DNA of 64,000 nucleotides from Limibacter armeniacum. Lineage in GTDB: Bacteria; Bacteroidota; Bacteroidia; Cytophagales; Flammeovirgaceae. Where the stretch lies: the NCBI RefSeq assembly GCF_036880985.1, contig NZ_JBAJNO010000008.1:372001-436000 (forward strand). The letters run 5' to 3'. Below are positions 8,156-16,544 of this stretch, piece after piece (within the stretch, counting starts at the first letter, position 1; every line of letters starts with the position of its first letter). The notes under the pieces were generated by a model. The model had not been told where the DNA came from, made no database searches, and worked only from the letters and a program-made list of their open reading frames with translations. A program made the translations under genes and the position numbers.

Positions 8156-9838
8156 ATGAGACAAAGGAAGTGGGAAGATATCCTGACTTTTTCGGCTATT
8201 GTTTTGGCTGCTATCCTGCTCAATATTTATGCAGGTAAATTCTTTTTCCGATGGGACCTGACTGAGGAGAAACGCTATTCAATAGCCCCAGCAACAGAGC
8301 AAATGCTTAGTACATTACAAGATGTGGTGTATATAGAGGTGTATTTGGAGGGAGATTTAAATGCAGAGTTCAAAAGGCTTCAGGAGTCGGTAAGGGAAAC
8401 TTTGGAGGAATTTCAGGTTCGCTCAGGCGGAATGGTGGAGTTCAAGTTTGTTGATCCTAATGAGGCCGTCAATCCACAAGGGCGGCAACGTTTTTATCAG
8501 CAGTTGGCGGCAAAAGGCATTCCTCAGACCAACCTTTTTGATGTAACACCTGAAGGTGAAAAAATTCAGAAAGTTATTTTTCCGGGTGCTTTGGTAACCT
8601 TTAGAGGCAAAGAAAAAGGCATTTTATTGTTAAAAGGCAATAAAGCAATGTCTCCGCAGGAACAAATCAATCAGTCATTGGAAGGGGTGGAGTATGAATT
8701 GGCTTCTGCGGTTCAACAACTGTCAGAAGATGAGAAAAAGCGAATTGCTTTTATCCAAGGGCATCAGGAGTTGACACCTCAAGAGACGATTGATCTAGGG
8801 ACAACCTTGAATGAATCTTACCTGTTAGATTATACCACTTTGGATAATCCCCAATTGGATGCTTACGATGCCTTAATCTTGGCACAGCCGAAGACACGCT
8901 TTTCTGATACGGACAAGTTCTACCTTGACCAATATATCATGAAAGGTGGTAATGCCATGATGCTGATGGACCGTATCCAAATGAATACGGACAGTATTCC
9001 GATGGGAGGAACCTATGGTTTTGCATATGACCTAAACATTGAGGACCTGATATTCCGTTATGGCATTCGCTTGAATACAGACTTGTTACAGGATCAGCAA
9101 GTAGGGTTGCTGGAAGTTGTAACGGGGAATTTTGGAAACCAGCCAAATGTGCGTCCATTACCTTGGCCTTATTACATTTACCTGAATAATTTCAGTGAGC
9201 ATCCAGTTGTCCGGAATATGGATGTGGTGTATGGTAAATTTATCAGTTCATTGGATACGGTAAAGGCGGATGGCGTGAAGAAAACACCGCTGATTTTTAC
9301 CTCACAATATTCTCGTGTGAGAAATATGCCGGGCATGGTGACACTTGATGAGATGCAGGATGTCAAAAACCGTGAGCAGTTCAACCAGCCGAATATCCCT
9401 GTCGCATATTTGCTGGAGGGGCAGTTCAAGTCATTATATGCCAACCGTTATGTACCTAAAGGAGCAAGACCGCAAGAAGTTGTCAAGCAAAGTAAGCCTG
9501 CCAAACTGATTGTTGTGGGGGATGGAGACATCATTCGAAATGAGCTTGATCGCCAAACAGGCAGAGTGATTCCTATAGACTTTGATAAGTACAGACAGGA
9601 GACATTGTCTAATAAGGAGTTTATCTTGAATGCACTTTCATACCTGACAGATGAAGATGGGCTGATCAATGCGCGAAATAAACGAGTGACATTACGCCCG
9701 CTAGACCAATTTAAATTAAGAGAGGAAAAGCTTTTCTGGCAAGTGCTTAATATTGCAGGGCCTGTGGTACTGGTGTTGCTGTTTGGTGTATTGCGATATT
9801 ATTGGAGAAAAAGAAAGTACGAAAATAAGGGACTGTAG
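8156..9838 (+). CDS. gldG: GldG-like gliding-motility ABC transporter accessory protein
   Basis: A 560-residue protein with an N-terminal transmembrane helix (about residues 10-27) directly before the family block RWDLTEEKRYSIAPATEQML, a large periplasmic ABC_transp_aux domain (EVYLEGDLNAEFKRL, FVDPNE, QGHQEL, DALILAQP) and a C-terminal helix (about 533-552) with a basic tail. This is the layout of GldG, which pairs with the permease GldF and ATPase GldA in gliding Bacteroidota. GldF is not upstream here: the neighbour is cca on the other strand. The next gene encodes a DUF4340 protein, another frequent partner of such transporters. The gene symbol is by family likeness. Confidence 0.82.
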   Translation: MRQRKWEDILTFSAIVLAAILLNIYAGKFFFRWDLTEEKRYSIAPATEQMLSTLQDVVYIEVYLEGDLNAEFKRLQESVRETLEEFQVRSGGMVEFKFVDPNEAVNPQGRQRFYQQLAAKGIPQTNLFDVTPEGEKIQKVIFPGALVTFRGKEKGILLLKGNKAMSPQEQINQSLEGVEYELASAVQQLSEDEKKRIAFIQGHQELTPQETIDLGTTLNESYLLDYTTLDNPQLDAYDALILAQPKTRFSDTDKFYLDQYIMKGGNAMMLMDRIQMNTDSIPMGGTYGFAYDLNIEDLIFRYGIRLNTDLLQDQQVGLLEVVTGNFGNQPNVRPLPWPYYIYLNNFSEHPVVRNMDVVYGKFISSLDTVKADGVKKTPLIFTSQYSRVRNMPGMVTLDEMQDVKNREQFNQPNIPVAYLLEGQFKSLYANRYVPKGARPQEVVKQSKPAKLIVVGDGDIIRNELDRQTGRVIPIDFDKYRQETLSNKEFILNALSYLTDEDGLINARNKRVTLRPLDQFKLREEKLFWQVLNIAGPVVLVLLFGVLRYYWRKRKYENKGL

Positions 9839-9869
9839 TCGATTACTACTTGAGAAAAGAGAACTGACA

Positions 9870-10793
9870 ATGATATCCAAACTGAAAATACTGATTGCCT
9901 TAAATTCAATACTGTTGCTGTTGATAGTAGGAACATTACTGTTTGAGGGGCAAAAGACAGAAATAAAGCATGAAGTAGCCAATGAGTTTGTATTGCCTGA
10001 TACTGCATCTATCAATAAGATTGTATCTGGTAGAAATGTATTAGAAAGAAAGCCGGATGGCTCTTGGGTACTGAATGGGAAATACAAGGCTTCTCCTGCC
10101 AAGGTCAAGACTATGATGGCTGTATTGCAGCGGGTAGAGATCAAGCGACCATTGGAGGGAGCATACCGTAAGCAGGTGAAAGAAGTTGCCAAGCAGCAAG
10201 GGGTTCGCACACAGATTTACTCCAATGATATATTGGTGCGGGACTTCCTGATTCATGCCGATAATGAAACTGAAGCGATTATGATGCGTGAAGGAGGAGA
10301 ACCATTTGCGGTTTATATTCCGGGTTATTTCATTAATGTGGATGAAATCTTCAAAGTAACAGAAAGTAGTTGGAGAGATCAGAGATTGTTGCCAACTTCA
10401 TGGAGAACGCTTAAGAAGCTAAGTGTGAGATATGGAGGACCGATGAAGCAAAACAGCTTTGATATTCACTTTGATGAAGAAAACCAGTTTTATAAGGTGG
10501 CTGGTATCGCAGAGATGGATACAGCTGCTCTTTACCAATATGTCTCAAGTTTGGACCGACTTAGGTTCAATGATGTAGTAGAAAGAACCACGCTAAGAGA
10601 TTCATTGGAAGCTTTCAGTCCATTCAGTAAGGTGACCTTGGAAGACCTTTCTGGGGAAAAATCATTTGATGTTTATCCAACGGACAAAAATGTATATGTC
10701 TGGTTGAAAAACACCGATGAGATAGTCACAGTAAGCAGGCAGCCTATGCAGGATGTCTTGGTGACTCCTCAGCTCTTCAGTGCAAAAAAATAG
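9870..10793 (+). CDS. DUF4340 domain protein
   Basis: A 307-residue protein starting MISKLKILIALNSILLLLIVGTL, a single N-terminal membrane anchor. The remainder is a periplasmic beta-rich region of DUF4340 type (INKIVSGRNVLERKPDGSWVLNGKYKASPAKVKTMMAVLQRVEIKRPL). A longer in-frame start at 9753 would overlap gldG by 86 bases and has no signal, so 9870 is preferred. It lies 31 bases after gldG, consistent with one operon. DUF4340 proteins often accompany GldG/ABC_transp_aux proteins, and its exact function is not known. Confidence 0.75.
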   Translation: MISKLKILIALNSILLLLIVGTLLFEGQKTEIKHEVANEFVLPDTASINKIVSGRNVLERKPDGSWVLNGKYKASPAKVKTMMAVLQRVEIKRPLEGAYRKQVKEVAKQQGVRTQIYSNDILVRDFLIHADNETEAIMMREGGEPFAVYIPGYFINVDEIFKVTESSWRDQRLLPTSWRTLKKLSVRYGGPMKQNSFDIHFDEENQFYKVAGIAEMDTAALYQYVSSLDRLRFNDVVERTTLRDSLEAFSPFSKVTLEDLSGEKSFDVYPTDKNVYVWLKNTDEIVTVSRQPMQDVLVTPQLFSAKK

Positions 10794-10794
10794 G

Positions 10795-10890
10795 ATAGAC
10801 ATTTAGGTAGTAGGCATTAGATACGGAATAAAGGCAAACTTTATATTTTACTTATCTGATGCTTACTCTCTCAAAATCTTATATCTAAAA
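10795..10890. repeat. Dispersed intergenic repeat copy
   Basis: The gap before murI holds strings related to those at 6456-6520, including GGCATTAGATAC and CAAAATCTTATATCTA. No gene or terminator is clear. Confidence 0.3.
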
Positions 10891-10898
10891 CCTAAACC

Positions 10899-11681
10899 AT
10901 GATTGGCGTATTTGATTCGGGTGTTGGTGGACTCTCTGTCTTGAAAGAGCTGGTGAATATGTTTCCGCAAGAGTCAATTGTCTATTATGCGGATAATGCC
11001 AACTGCCCTTATGGAGAAAAAAGTGCAGAGGAAGTGAGCCAACTTTGTGACGATGTTGTGAAAATTCTTTTGTCAGAAGGTTGTACACTTATAGTAGTAG
11101 CTTGTAATACAGCAACAGCTGCCGCAATTGATTACCTGAGAGAAAAATATCCAGATATACCTTTTGTCGGAATGGAGCCAGCAATCAAGCCTGCTGCAAA
11201 ACTTACTAAAACAGGTGTGGTTGGGGTTTTGGCTACTGAAGGGACTTTTAAGGGAAGACTTTATCAGCAAACGAGTCAGAAGTATGCATCCCATGTAAAA
11301 GTGGTTGTGCAGCCAGGTTGGGGTTTAGTAGACTTGGTTGAGCATGATAAGATTGAAACAGCAGCTGCGGATGCTCTATTAAGGAAATACATAGAGCCTA
11401 TGATGGCAGCCAAAGTGGATCAGCTGGTTTTAGGATGTACGCATTATCCTTTTCTTTCGTCTGCAATCAACCAAATAACAGGTGGGGTTATTAATTTGAT
11501 TAACCCTGCTGAAGCCGTATCTAAGCAAGTGGATCGGCTATTGGCTAAGTTTAACCTGAGAGATTCAAAAGAAGTGCCTTCCTATAAGTTTATGGCTTCA
11601 GGTAATGAGGTAACCTTGCTGGAAATGGTAGAGCGAGTGCTACCTGAGTTTCAGAAGCAACATCTCAAAAGGCATCCTTGA
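10899..11681 (+). CDS. murI: Glutamate racemase
   Basis: A 260-residue protein of normal length. It opens with IGVFDSGVGGLSVL, and the two catalytic cysteines sit in VVACNTATA (Cys69) and VLGCTHYPFL (Cys180). NCPYGEK is the conserved substrate loop. It interconverts L- and D-glutamate in the cytosol, supplying D-Glu for peptidoglycan. Its last 17 bases overlap the convergent yraN gene with no terminator between them. Confidence 0.97.
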   Translation: MIGVFDSGVGGLSVLKELVNMFPQESIVYYADNANCPYGEKSAEEVSQLCDDVVKILLSEGCTLIVVACNTATAAAIDYLREKYPDIPFVGMEPAIKPAAKLTKTGVVGVLATEGTFKGRLYQQTSQKYASHVKVVVQPGWGLVDLVEHDKIETAAADALLRKYIEPMMAAKVDQLVLGCTHYPFLSSAINQITGGVINLINPAEAVSKQVDRLLAKFNLRDSKEVPSYKFMASGNEVTLLEMVERVLPEFQKQHLKRHP

Positions 11682-12024
11682 AGTGTGTGATTTCATGCTT
11701 CCCGTTACGAAGCATAACCGAGACAATGTCAAACCTTAAAAACAATTGGGTGGGGCTTTTTGAAAGATAGGCTTCGGCAGCTTGCCTGATGTGCTGCTTT
11801 TTTGATTCCTTGACACTAGCCTCTGGGAATCCGAATTTTGAACTACTTCTTGTTTTGACTTCTACAAAAACTAGAAACTGCTTATCACAGGCAATAATAT
11901 CAACTTCCATTCTACCTGTTCTGTAGTTTTGCTCAAGAATCTCATATCCTTTAGCTGCTAGGTACGCCGTTGCCAATTGTTCTCCATGTATACCTGTTTT
12001 AATGTTATGTGCCGTTTCTTTCAT
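11665..12024 (-). CDS. yraN: YraN/UPF0102 family nuclease-like protein
   Basis: A 119-residue protein with the UPF0102 layout: GIHGEQLATAYLAAKGYEILEQNYRTG, then EVDIIACDKQFLVFVEVKTRSS. The E, D and E-x-K residues form a PD-(D/E)XK-like site related to Holliday-junction resolvases. The cellular role is not settled. It lies 15 bases downstream of the ligand-gated channel gene on the same strand and overlaps the end of murI. Confidence 0.9.
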   Translation of the reverse strand: MKETAHNIKTGIHGEQLATAYLAAKGYEILEQNYRTGRMEVDIIACDKQFLVFVEVKTRSSSKFGFPEASVKESKKQHIRQAAEAYLSKSPTQLFLRFDIVSVMLRNGKHEITHFKDAF

Positions 12025-12039
12025 TTTTGAATATTGGGT

Positions 12040-13158
12040 TTATTCATCAAGACTGTACCGCCGCAGTGTCCTGTTCCATGACTCTCGACTGATATGGTCT
12101 ACAAGAATAGGGTTTAGCTTTCGGTGAAGTGAACTGTTTTTAGGCATCAGTAAAGAAAAATAGTGCCTATTGAAGGTTGCAGGGAGCATTCTGATACTGT
12201 TTTGCCAATTGTTTTCATGAATTAGGTACCGGATAACAGGCTTTTCATGGGCAAAAACTTGTATTTCACCTTTTTGAAGGGCTTCGAGTCCTTCAGTCGG
12301 GCTATCAAAATGTTTACTCACATTGATTTGTCTGTCAAATAAGAAATCAGCACTGCTAGAATGTTTGACGGCTCCAATCCTTCCAAATTTTTCCAAATCC
12401 TTTAGCGTATTTACTTGGTTGCCTAATTGATCCAAGGTTAGTTTGGACGTGATGGTAGCTGTGAAGCTGGAAATCAAACTGATAGCTGCAAACATCCATA
12501 CCATAGAAATAATTCGTCCTAGAACTGTTTTGGGAGTTTTATCTCCGTACCCTACAGTTGTGATGGTTACGGTGGACCACCATATTCCATCAAGAATTCC
12601 CATTGGCCCATCCCGAAACTCGCTGTGATTGGATTTTTTTTCCACAAACCAAACGATGGTGCCAAAAGTAAATACAATGACAATCAGCAGTGAAATCAGT
12701 TTTAGAAACCCTAATGAAAAGAGGTTGGATATGAAGAGTTGAATCTGATTGTTTTCATCATTGCGTATGGCAATCCCCATACTTGATGTCAGGAAAGGGT
12801 GGGAGACATCGAGCTGACGTAGTCTTGTTCCACTCACAGACATTGGGTTTAGAACAATATCAACTTGTTTACGGCTCAAAGCAAGCATCAGTCCAGGTAC
12901 ATGCTCATATTCCTTGAACTCATAGACCAAGTGCAGTTTGTTGCTGATGCTTTCCCAAAGGTCAATGCTGATACCGTAAAATGAATCTTTACCGTCTTTG
13001 ATAATGAATGGAGGATCTTCTTTGATGCCGACTATCAGTACTTTATCCTGCTGGTCATTCAAGTATCTTACGAGTGCGGCTTCATTTGTCTGGTAAGCAT
13101 ATATAGGGCTTATCAAGATAAACAATAGGCTAAAGAGTAGCAGCACTTCCTTCTTCAT
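12040..13158 (-). CDS. GluR0-like ligand-gated potassium channel
   Basis: A 372-residue protein with a Sec signal (MKKEVLLLFSLLFILISPIYA) followed by the first half of a type-3 solute-binding domain (about residues 40-135). A channel unit comes next: TM1 about 150-172, pore helix and filter TVGYGD at 201-206, TM2 about 213-237. The second half of the binding domain is at about 250-355. This split-binding-domain/pore order is that of prokaryotic ionotropic glutamate receptors such as GluR0, and the filter predicts K+ selectivity. The ligand is probably an amino acid, unproven. An upstream GTG at 13173 is possible, but the MKK start gives a standard signal peptide. Confidence 0.85.
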   Translation of the reverse strand: MKKEVLLLFSLLFILISPIYAYQTNEAALVRYLNDQQDKVLIVGIKEDPPFIIKDGKDSFYGISIDLWESISNKLHLVYEFKEYEHVPGLMLALSRKQVDIVLNPMSVSGTRLRQLDVSHPFLTSSMGIAIRNDENNQIQLFISNLFSLGFLKLISLLIVIVFTFGTIVWFVEKKSNHSEFRDGPMGILDGIWWSTVTITTVGYGDKTPKTVLGRIISMVWMFAAISLISSFTATITSKLTLDQLGNQVNTLKDLEKFGRIGAVKHSSSADFLFDRQINVSKHFDSPTEGLEALQKGEIQVFAHEKPVIRYLIHENNWQNSIRMLPATFNRHYFSLLMPKNSSLHRKLNPILVDHISRESWNRTLRRYSLDE

Positions 13159-13547
13159 ATGGTAGTCGTTCACGGGTTTGTTTAATCAATAATTAACCTA
13201 GCTGCTTAATTGATGACGCTAACGGGGTACCTGCTATTGGTTGAATTAGGTTGCAGTACATTAGTGACAGTATGGCTTTATACTTAAAGAATAAAGCGAT
13301 CGCAGTTGAATATATCTTGTATATTCATAACAATCCTGCCATTGCAAGGTTAACACAGGCGGAAATTGTATCAAGAAAGCAGAATAAAGGCAGGAATATT
13401 CCTCAACAGCTAATAAATATATAGAAAATTGATATCAGAGTTGGAAATTAGCGTAAAGTATTTTTGAATTGCATGCCGGTTAGGAGGGATTGACTTGGAA
13501 CTGGATGAATGCACAAGAATTTTTTGACATATAACAAAAATTAAAAA
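13159..13547. other. Intergenic region between divergent genes
   Basis: About 390 bases without a credible gene. TATTTTTG at 13459-13466 could be a -7 element for the cytochrome gene, but no well-spaced -33 element is present. Nothing else was recognised. Confidence 0.35.
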
Positions 13548-14189
13548 ATGAACTTTGAAAAAATCTACACAGGGCTAACACATACACATAAGCTAGTGGT
13601 AACTTTGTTTTTACTGATCTATTTGATCAAGACGGTTTTGTTGCTGCTAAATAAGAAAGAGGCGCTGCGATCTTTCTCCAAAAAAGTCAAGGTGCCTGAA
13701 ATGATCATTTCATTCCTGTTTTTGGCAACCGGTATTGCAATGATTATAGAGTTGCCTCAAGCAACCACATTTTTCATAATCAAGTTGGTGGCTGTATTTG
13801 CATCTATTCCTATAGCAATTGTTGGTTTCAAAAAGGAAAATAAAGGATTGGCAGCACTTTCTTTAATTTTACTGTTTGGAGCTTACGGAATGGCTGAAGC
13901 ACACAAAGGTAAATTGAGAAAAGGTGGTGAAGTACATATTGAGGCAGGGCAAGATGTAGTCACTGTAGGTAAAGCTGTCTATGAAGTGAAGTGTGTAGTT
14001 TGTCATGGTGAAGATGGAGCAAGAGGTGCTGGTGGAGCAAAAGACTTGACAGTGAGTGAGATGTCTCAAGAAGAAGCTCATGATATAATTTTGAATGGAA
14101 AGGGGCTAATGGCTTCTTACAAAGATCAGCTTTCGGAAGAAGAGATTCAGGCGGTTTCCACATATGTGATGACCCTGAAAAAACAATAG
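13548..14189 (+). CDS. Membrane-anchored c-type cytochrome
   Basis: A 213-residue protein. Residues 1-118 form four predicted transmembrane helices (about 16-34, 51-67, 74-94, 101-116), and residues 140-213 form a cytochrome c domain with the haem motif CVVCH (149-153). The likely axial Met is in GKGLMASYKDQL, and the C-terminal helix is EEIQAVSTYVMTL. The haem domain would face the periplasm and carry electrons in a respiratory chain. Fusion of a SirB-like or DoxX-like membrane bundle to cytochrome c is seen in Bacteroidota; the partner complex is not apparent from the neighbours. Confidence 0.82.
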   Translation: MNFEKIYTGLTHTHKLVVTLFLLIYLIKTVLLLLNKKEALRSFSKKVKVPEMIISFLFLATGIAMIIELPQATTFFIIKLVAVFASIPIAIVGFKKENKGLAALSLILLFGAYGMAEAHKGKLRKGGEVHIEAGQDVVTVGKAVYEVKCVVCHGEDGARGAGGAKDLTVSEMSQEEAHDIILNGKGLMASYKDQLSEEEIQAVSTYVMTLKKQ

Positions 14190-14278
14190 GTAACGGCAAG
14201 TTGCATTAGCAATGCCTGAACTAATTACCAAAGGACTTTTATTTAAAAAGGCATTTTGGAAAAATGAAGAAAAAGGGT

Positions 14279-14339
14279 TTTATTTGCACCATACATGGGG
14301 CAAATAAAAACGGAAAAGGGGGCAAACGCTCCCTTTTTT
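14279..14339 (+). terminator. Two hairpins after cytochrome gene
   Basis: Stem TTTATTTGC/GCAAATAAA (14279-14308) is followed by a second G/C stem (AAAAGGG...CCCTTTTTT, 14314-14339) ending in a T-run. The second is a good Rho-independent terminator. Confidence 0.65.
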
Positions 14340-14489
14340 CTTTGCCTATTGAACAAGACAGCTACTGAAAAGACTTTATATTGTAAAAGAATTTCCAAGC
14401 AGAATACCAATGAATTAAAAAAGGTGGTAGCTTGTAAAGTAGCAGTAGCTATTGGGTAAAAGCTTCAAATCAAAAATAGATTCGCTGAA

Positions 14490-14960
14490 ATGGAACTAGC
14501 TCAGGAAGTACAGGAAATCGTGGAAAGACATCTGCCAAGCGAAGAGCTGTTTGTGGTGGAAGTACAGGTGACCGGCACAAAAAAACTGGTAGTGAAAGTA
14601 GTGCTTGATGGCGACAAAGGTGTCACGGTTGAGCAATGTGCGAAAGTAAGCCGTGCAACTGGCAATGAACTTGAAGAAAGAGAATTGCTGAGTGATGCTT
14701 ACAACCTGGAAGTCTCTTCTGCTGGAGTAGGTGAGCCGTTGTTGCTGCATCGCCAGTACACAAAGAATGTAGGCAGAAAGGTGAAGGTTTTCTTGAAGGA
14801 AGGAGACCCGTTGGAAGGTAAGCTGGAAAATGTGACGGACGAGCACATTGAGGTGGCTGCTGAAATACGAGAGAAAGGAAAAAAGAAGAAAGTAACGATT
14901 GAGCCAAAAACCGTTGCTTTTGATGATATAGATAAAACTGAAGTACAAATTACGTTTTAA
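14490..14960 (+). CDS. rimP: Ribosome maturation factor RimP
   Basis: A 156-residue protein with the RimP pattern: VVEVQVTGTKKLVVKVVLDGDKGVTVEQCAKVSRATGNELEE in the alpha/beta domain, YNLEVSSAGVGEPL (the family block is usually Y-x-L-E-V-S-S-P-G), and a C-terminal SH3-like barrel. It assists 30S subunit maturation. It is first in the conserved rimP-nusA-infB cluster, 74 bases before nusA. Confidence 0.93.
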   Translation: MELAQEVQEIVERHLPSEELFVVEVQVTGTKKLVVKVVLDGDKGVTVEQCAKVSRATGNELEERELLSDAYNLEVSSAGVGEPLLLHRQYTKNVGRKVKVFLKEGDPLEGKLENVTDEHIEVAAEIREKGKKKKVTIEPKTVAFDDIDKTEVQITF

Positions 14961-14972
14961 GTGGTAAGGACT

Positions 14973-15010
14973 TCCGAGCCGGAAAAGGAAAGACTTTTCC
15001 GGTTCGGAAC
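14973..15010 (+). promoter_or_regulatory. 16-bp hairpin between rimP and nusA
   Basis: Arms TTCCGAGCCGGAAAAG and CTTTTCCGGTTCGGAA pair over 16 positions with one G-U wobble and a 6-base loop. No T-run follows, so it is not a standard terminator. It may be an RNA-processing or antitermination-linked structure in the nus operon leader. Confidence 0.6.
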
Positions 15011-15034
15011 ACCTGATAACCTGATAAAGAATTT

Positions 15035-16288
15035 TTGAATATGAACAGTTCAGAACTTATTGAATCGTTTAAGGAGTTCGCAAAACTCAAGAACATTGAC
15101 CGTCCGACTATGATCCGTATTCTGGAGGATGTATTCAGAACGATGATCAAGAAGCAATACGGCGAAGACTCCAACTACGATGTAATTATCAACGTAGATG
15201 CAGGTGACCTTGAAATCTGGAGATACCGTCAGATCGTGGCTGATGATGCGGAAGACTTTGATGAAAACACGCAGATCAAGCTGACTGATGCCAAGAAAAT
15301 CGAGGAAGATTTTGAAGTGGATGAGGAAGTGGCTGAAGCAGTACAAATCGACTTCTTTGGAAGAAGAATGGTTCAGACTGCAAGACAGACACTGATTCAG
15401 AAGGTGAAAGACCTTGAAAAAGGACTCCTGTTTGATAAATACAAAGATCAGGTAGGTGAGTTGGTGAACGGTGAAGTTTATCAGGCTTTGGGTCGTGAAC
15501 TGATCATCAGAGATCAGGAAGGCAATGAGTTGAGTCTCCCTAAAAATGAACTGATTTCAAAAGACCGTTACCGTAAAGGTGATTCTATCAAAGCAGTTAT
15601 CGCTAGGGTAGAAATGGTGAATAACAACCCTAAAATTATTCTTTCTCGTACTTCAGAAATGTTCTTGGAAAGACTTTTCGAAAATGAGGTGCCTGAGATT
15701 TTTGATGGACTGATTACGATCAAGAAGATTGTAAGAGAGCCAGGAGAAAGAGCGAAGGTAGCGGTAGAGTCTTACGATGACCGTATTGACCCAGTAGGGG
15801 CATGTGTGGGTATGAGAGGTTCAAGAATCCACTCTATCGTAAGAGAGCTTCAGAACGAAAATATTGACGTTATCAACTATACGGATAACTTGGAGTTATA
15901 CATTGCTAGAGCTTTGAGCCCAGCAAACATTAACCGTATCTCAGTTGTTGAAGAGAAGAAACGTATTTCTGTATTCCTAGATCAGGATCAGGTATCGTTG
16001 GCAATCGGTAAAAACGGTCACAATATCAAATTGGCAAGCCGATTGATCGGTTATGAGATTGACGTGTTCAGAGATCTCGGAGAAGGAGAAGACTATGATG
16101 ATGATGTAGAATTGGATGAATTCTCAGATCTGATCGAGCAATGGGTAATTGACGAGTTCAAAAAAGTAGGTCTTGATACAGCTAAAAGTGTATTGAGTAT
16201 GAACCGCAGTGACCTAATCAGAAGAACCGATTTGGAAGAGGAAACCATAGACGGTGTTCTAGAAATACTTAAAACCGAATTTGAATAA
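15035..16288 (+). CDS. nusA: Transcription termination/antitermination factor NusA
   Basis: A 417-residue NusA: N-terminal RNA-polymerase-binding domain (RPTMIRILEDVFRTMIKKQYG), an S1 domain from about residue 130 (GELVNGEVYQALGRELIIRD), then KH1 and KH2 (DPVGACVGMRGSRIHSIV and ISVFLDQDQVSLAIGKNGHNIKLAS). It ends in a short acidic C-terminal helical segment. It binds RNA polymerase and modulates pausing, termination and rRNA antitermination. It is the second gene of the rimP-nusA-infB cluster. Confidence 0.97.
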   Translation: MNMNSSELIESFKEFAKLKNIDRPTMIRILEDVFRTMIKKQYGEDSNYDVIINVDAGDLEIWRYRQIVADDAEDFDENTQIKLTDAKKIEEDFEVDEEVAEAVQIDFFGRRMVQTARQTLIQKVKDLEKGLLFDKYKDQVGELVNGEVYQALGRELIIRDQEGNELSLPKNELISKDRYRKGDSIKAVIARVEMVNNNPKIILSRTSEMFLERLFENEVPEIFDGLITIKKIVREPGERAKVAVESYDDRIDPVGACVGMRGSRIHSIVRELQNENIDVINYTDNLELYIARALSPANINRISVVEEKKRISVFLDQDQVSLAIGKNGHNIKLASRLIGYEIDVFRDLGEGEDYDDDVELDEFSDLIEQWVIDEFKKVGLDTAKSVLSMNRSDLIRRTDLEEETIDGVLEILKTEFE

Positions 16289-16295
16289 AATAAAG

Positions 16296-16319
16296 AAGGT
16301 CAGGTGAAAACCTGACCTT
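16296..16319 (+). terminator. Hairpin after nusA
   Basis: Perfect 10-bp stem AAGGTCAGGT/ACCTGACCTT with a GAAA tetraloop; only a weak T-rich tail follows. It may reduce readthrough into infB, which also appears to have its own promoter signal. Confidence 0.6.
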
Positions 16320-16422
16320 ACTTTATGGATCAATGAAAATTAAAACACTGTGCTTATTTAGATAAATTAAGACTTTTTGAAGCGAAAACATCATAAAGTT
16401 TAACTTTTATCAACATAAGTAA

Positions 16423-16430
16423 TATCTTTG
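16423..16430 (+). promoter_or_regulatory. Possible -7 element for infB
   Basis: TATCTTTG matches TAnnTTTG, in an AT-rich gap of 256 bases. The expected TTTG -33 element is not clear, so this is a weak call. Confidence 0.3.
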
Positions 16431-16544
16431 TAACTCAGTTTGGTATAGTTCAATATTATAGAATTCACATTTTCAAACTAAAATACAGGACGCATCAGAC
16501 TATTGCTGTGAAGCAATATCGTCAACACACCTAGTAGATTATAT

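Noticed and set aside
9716-10210. Leftward 164-codon frame across the gldG/DUF4340 junction
   Set aside because: It is antisense to two genes with signal and domain support, and its product is Ser/Leu-rich without domains.
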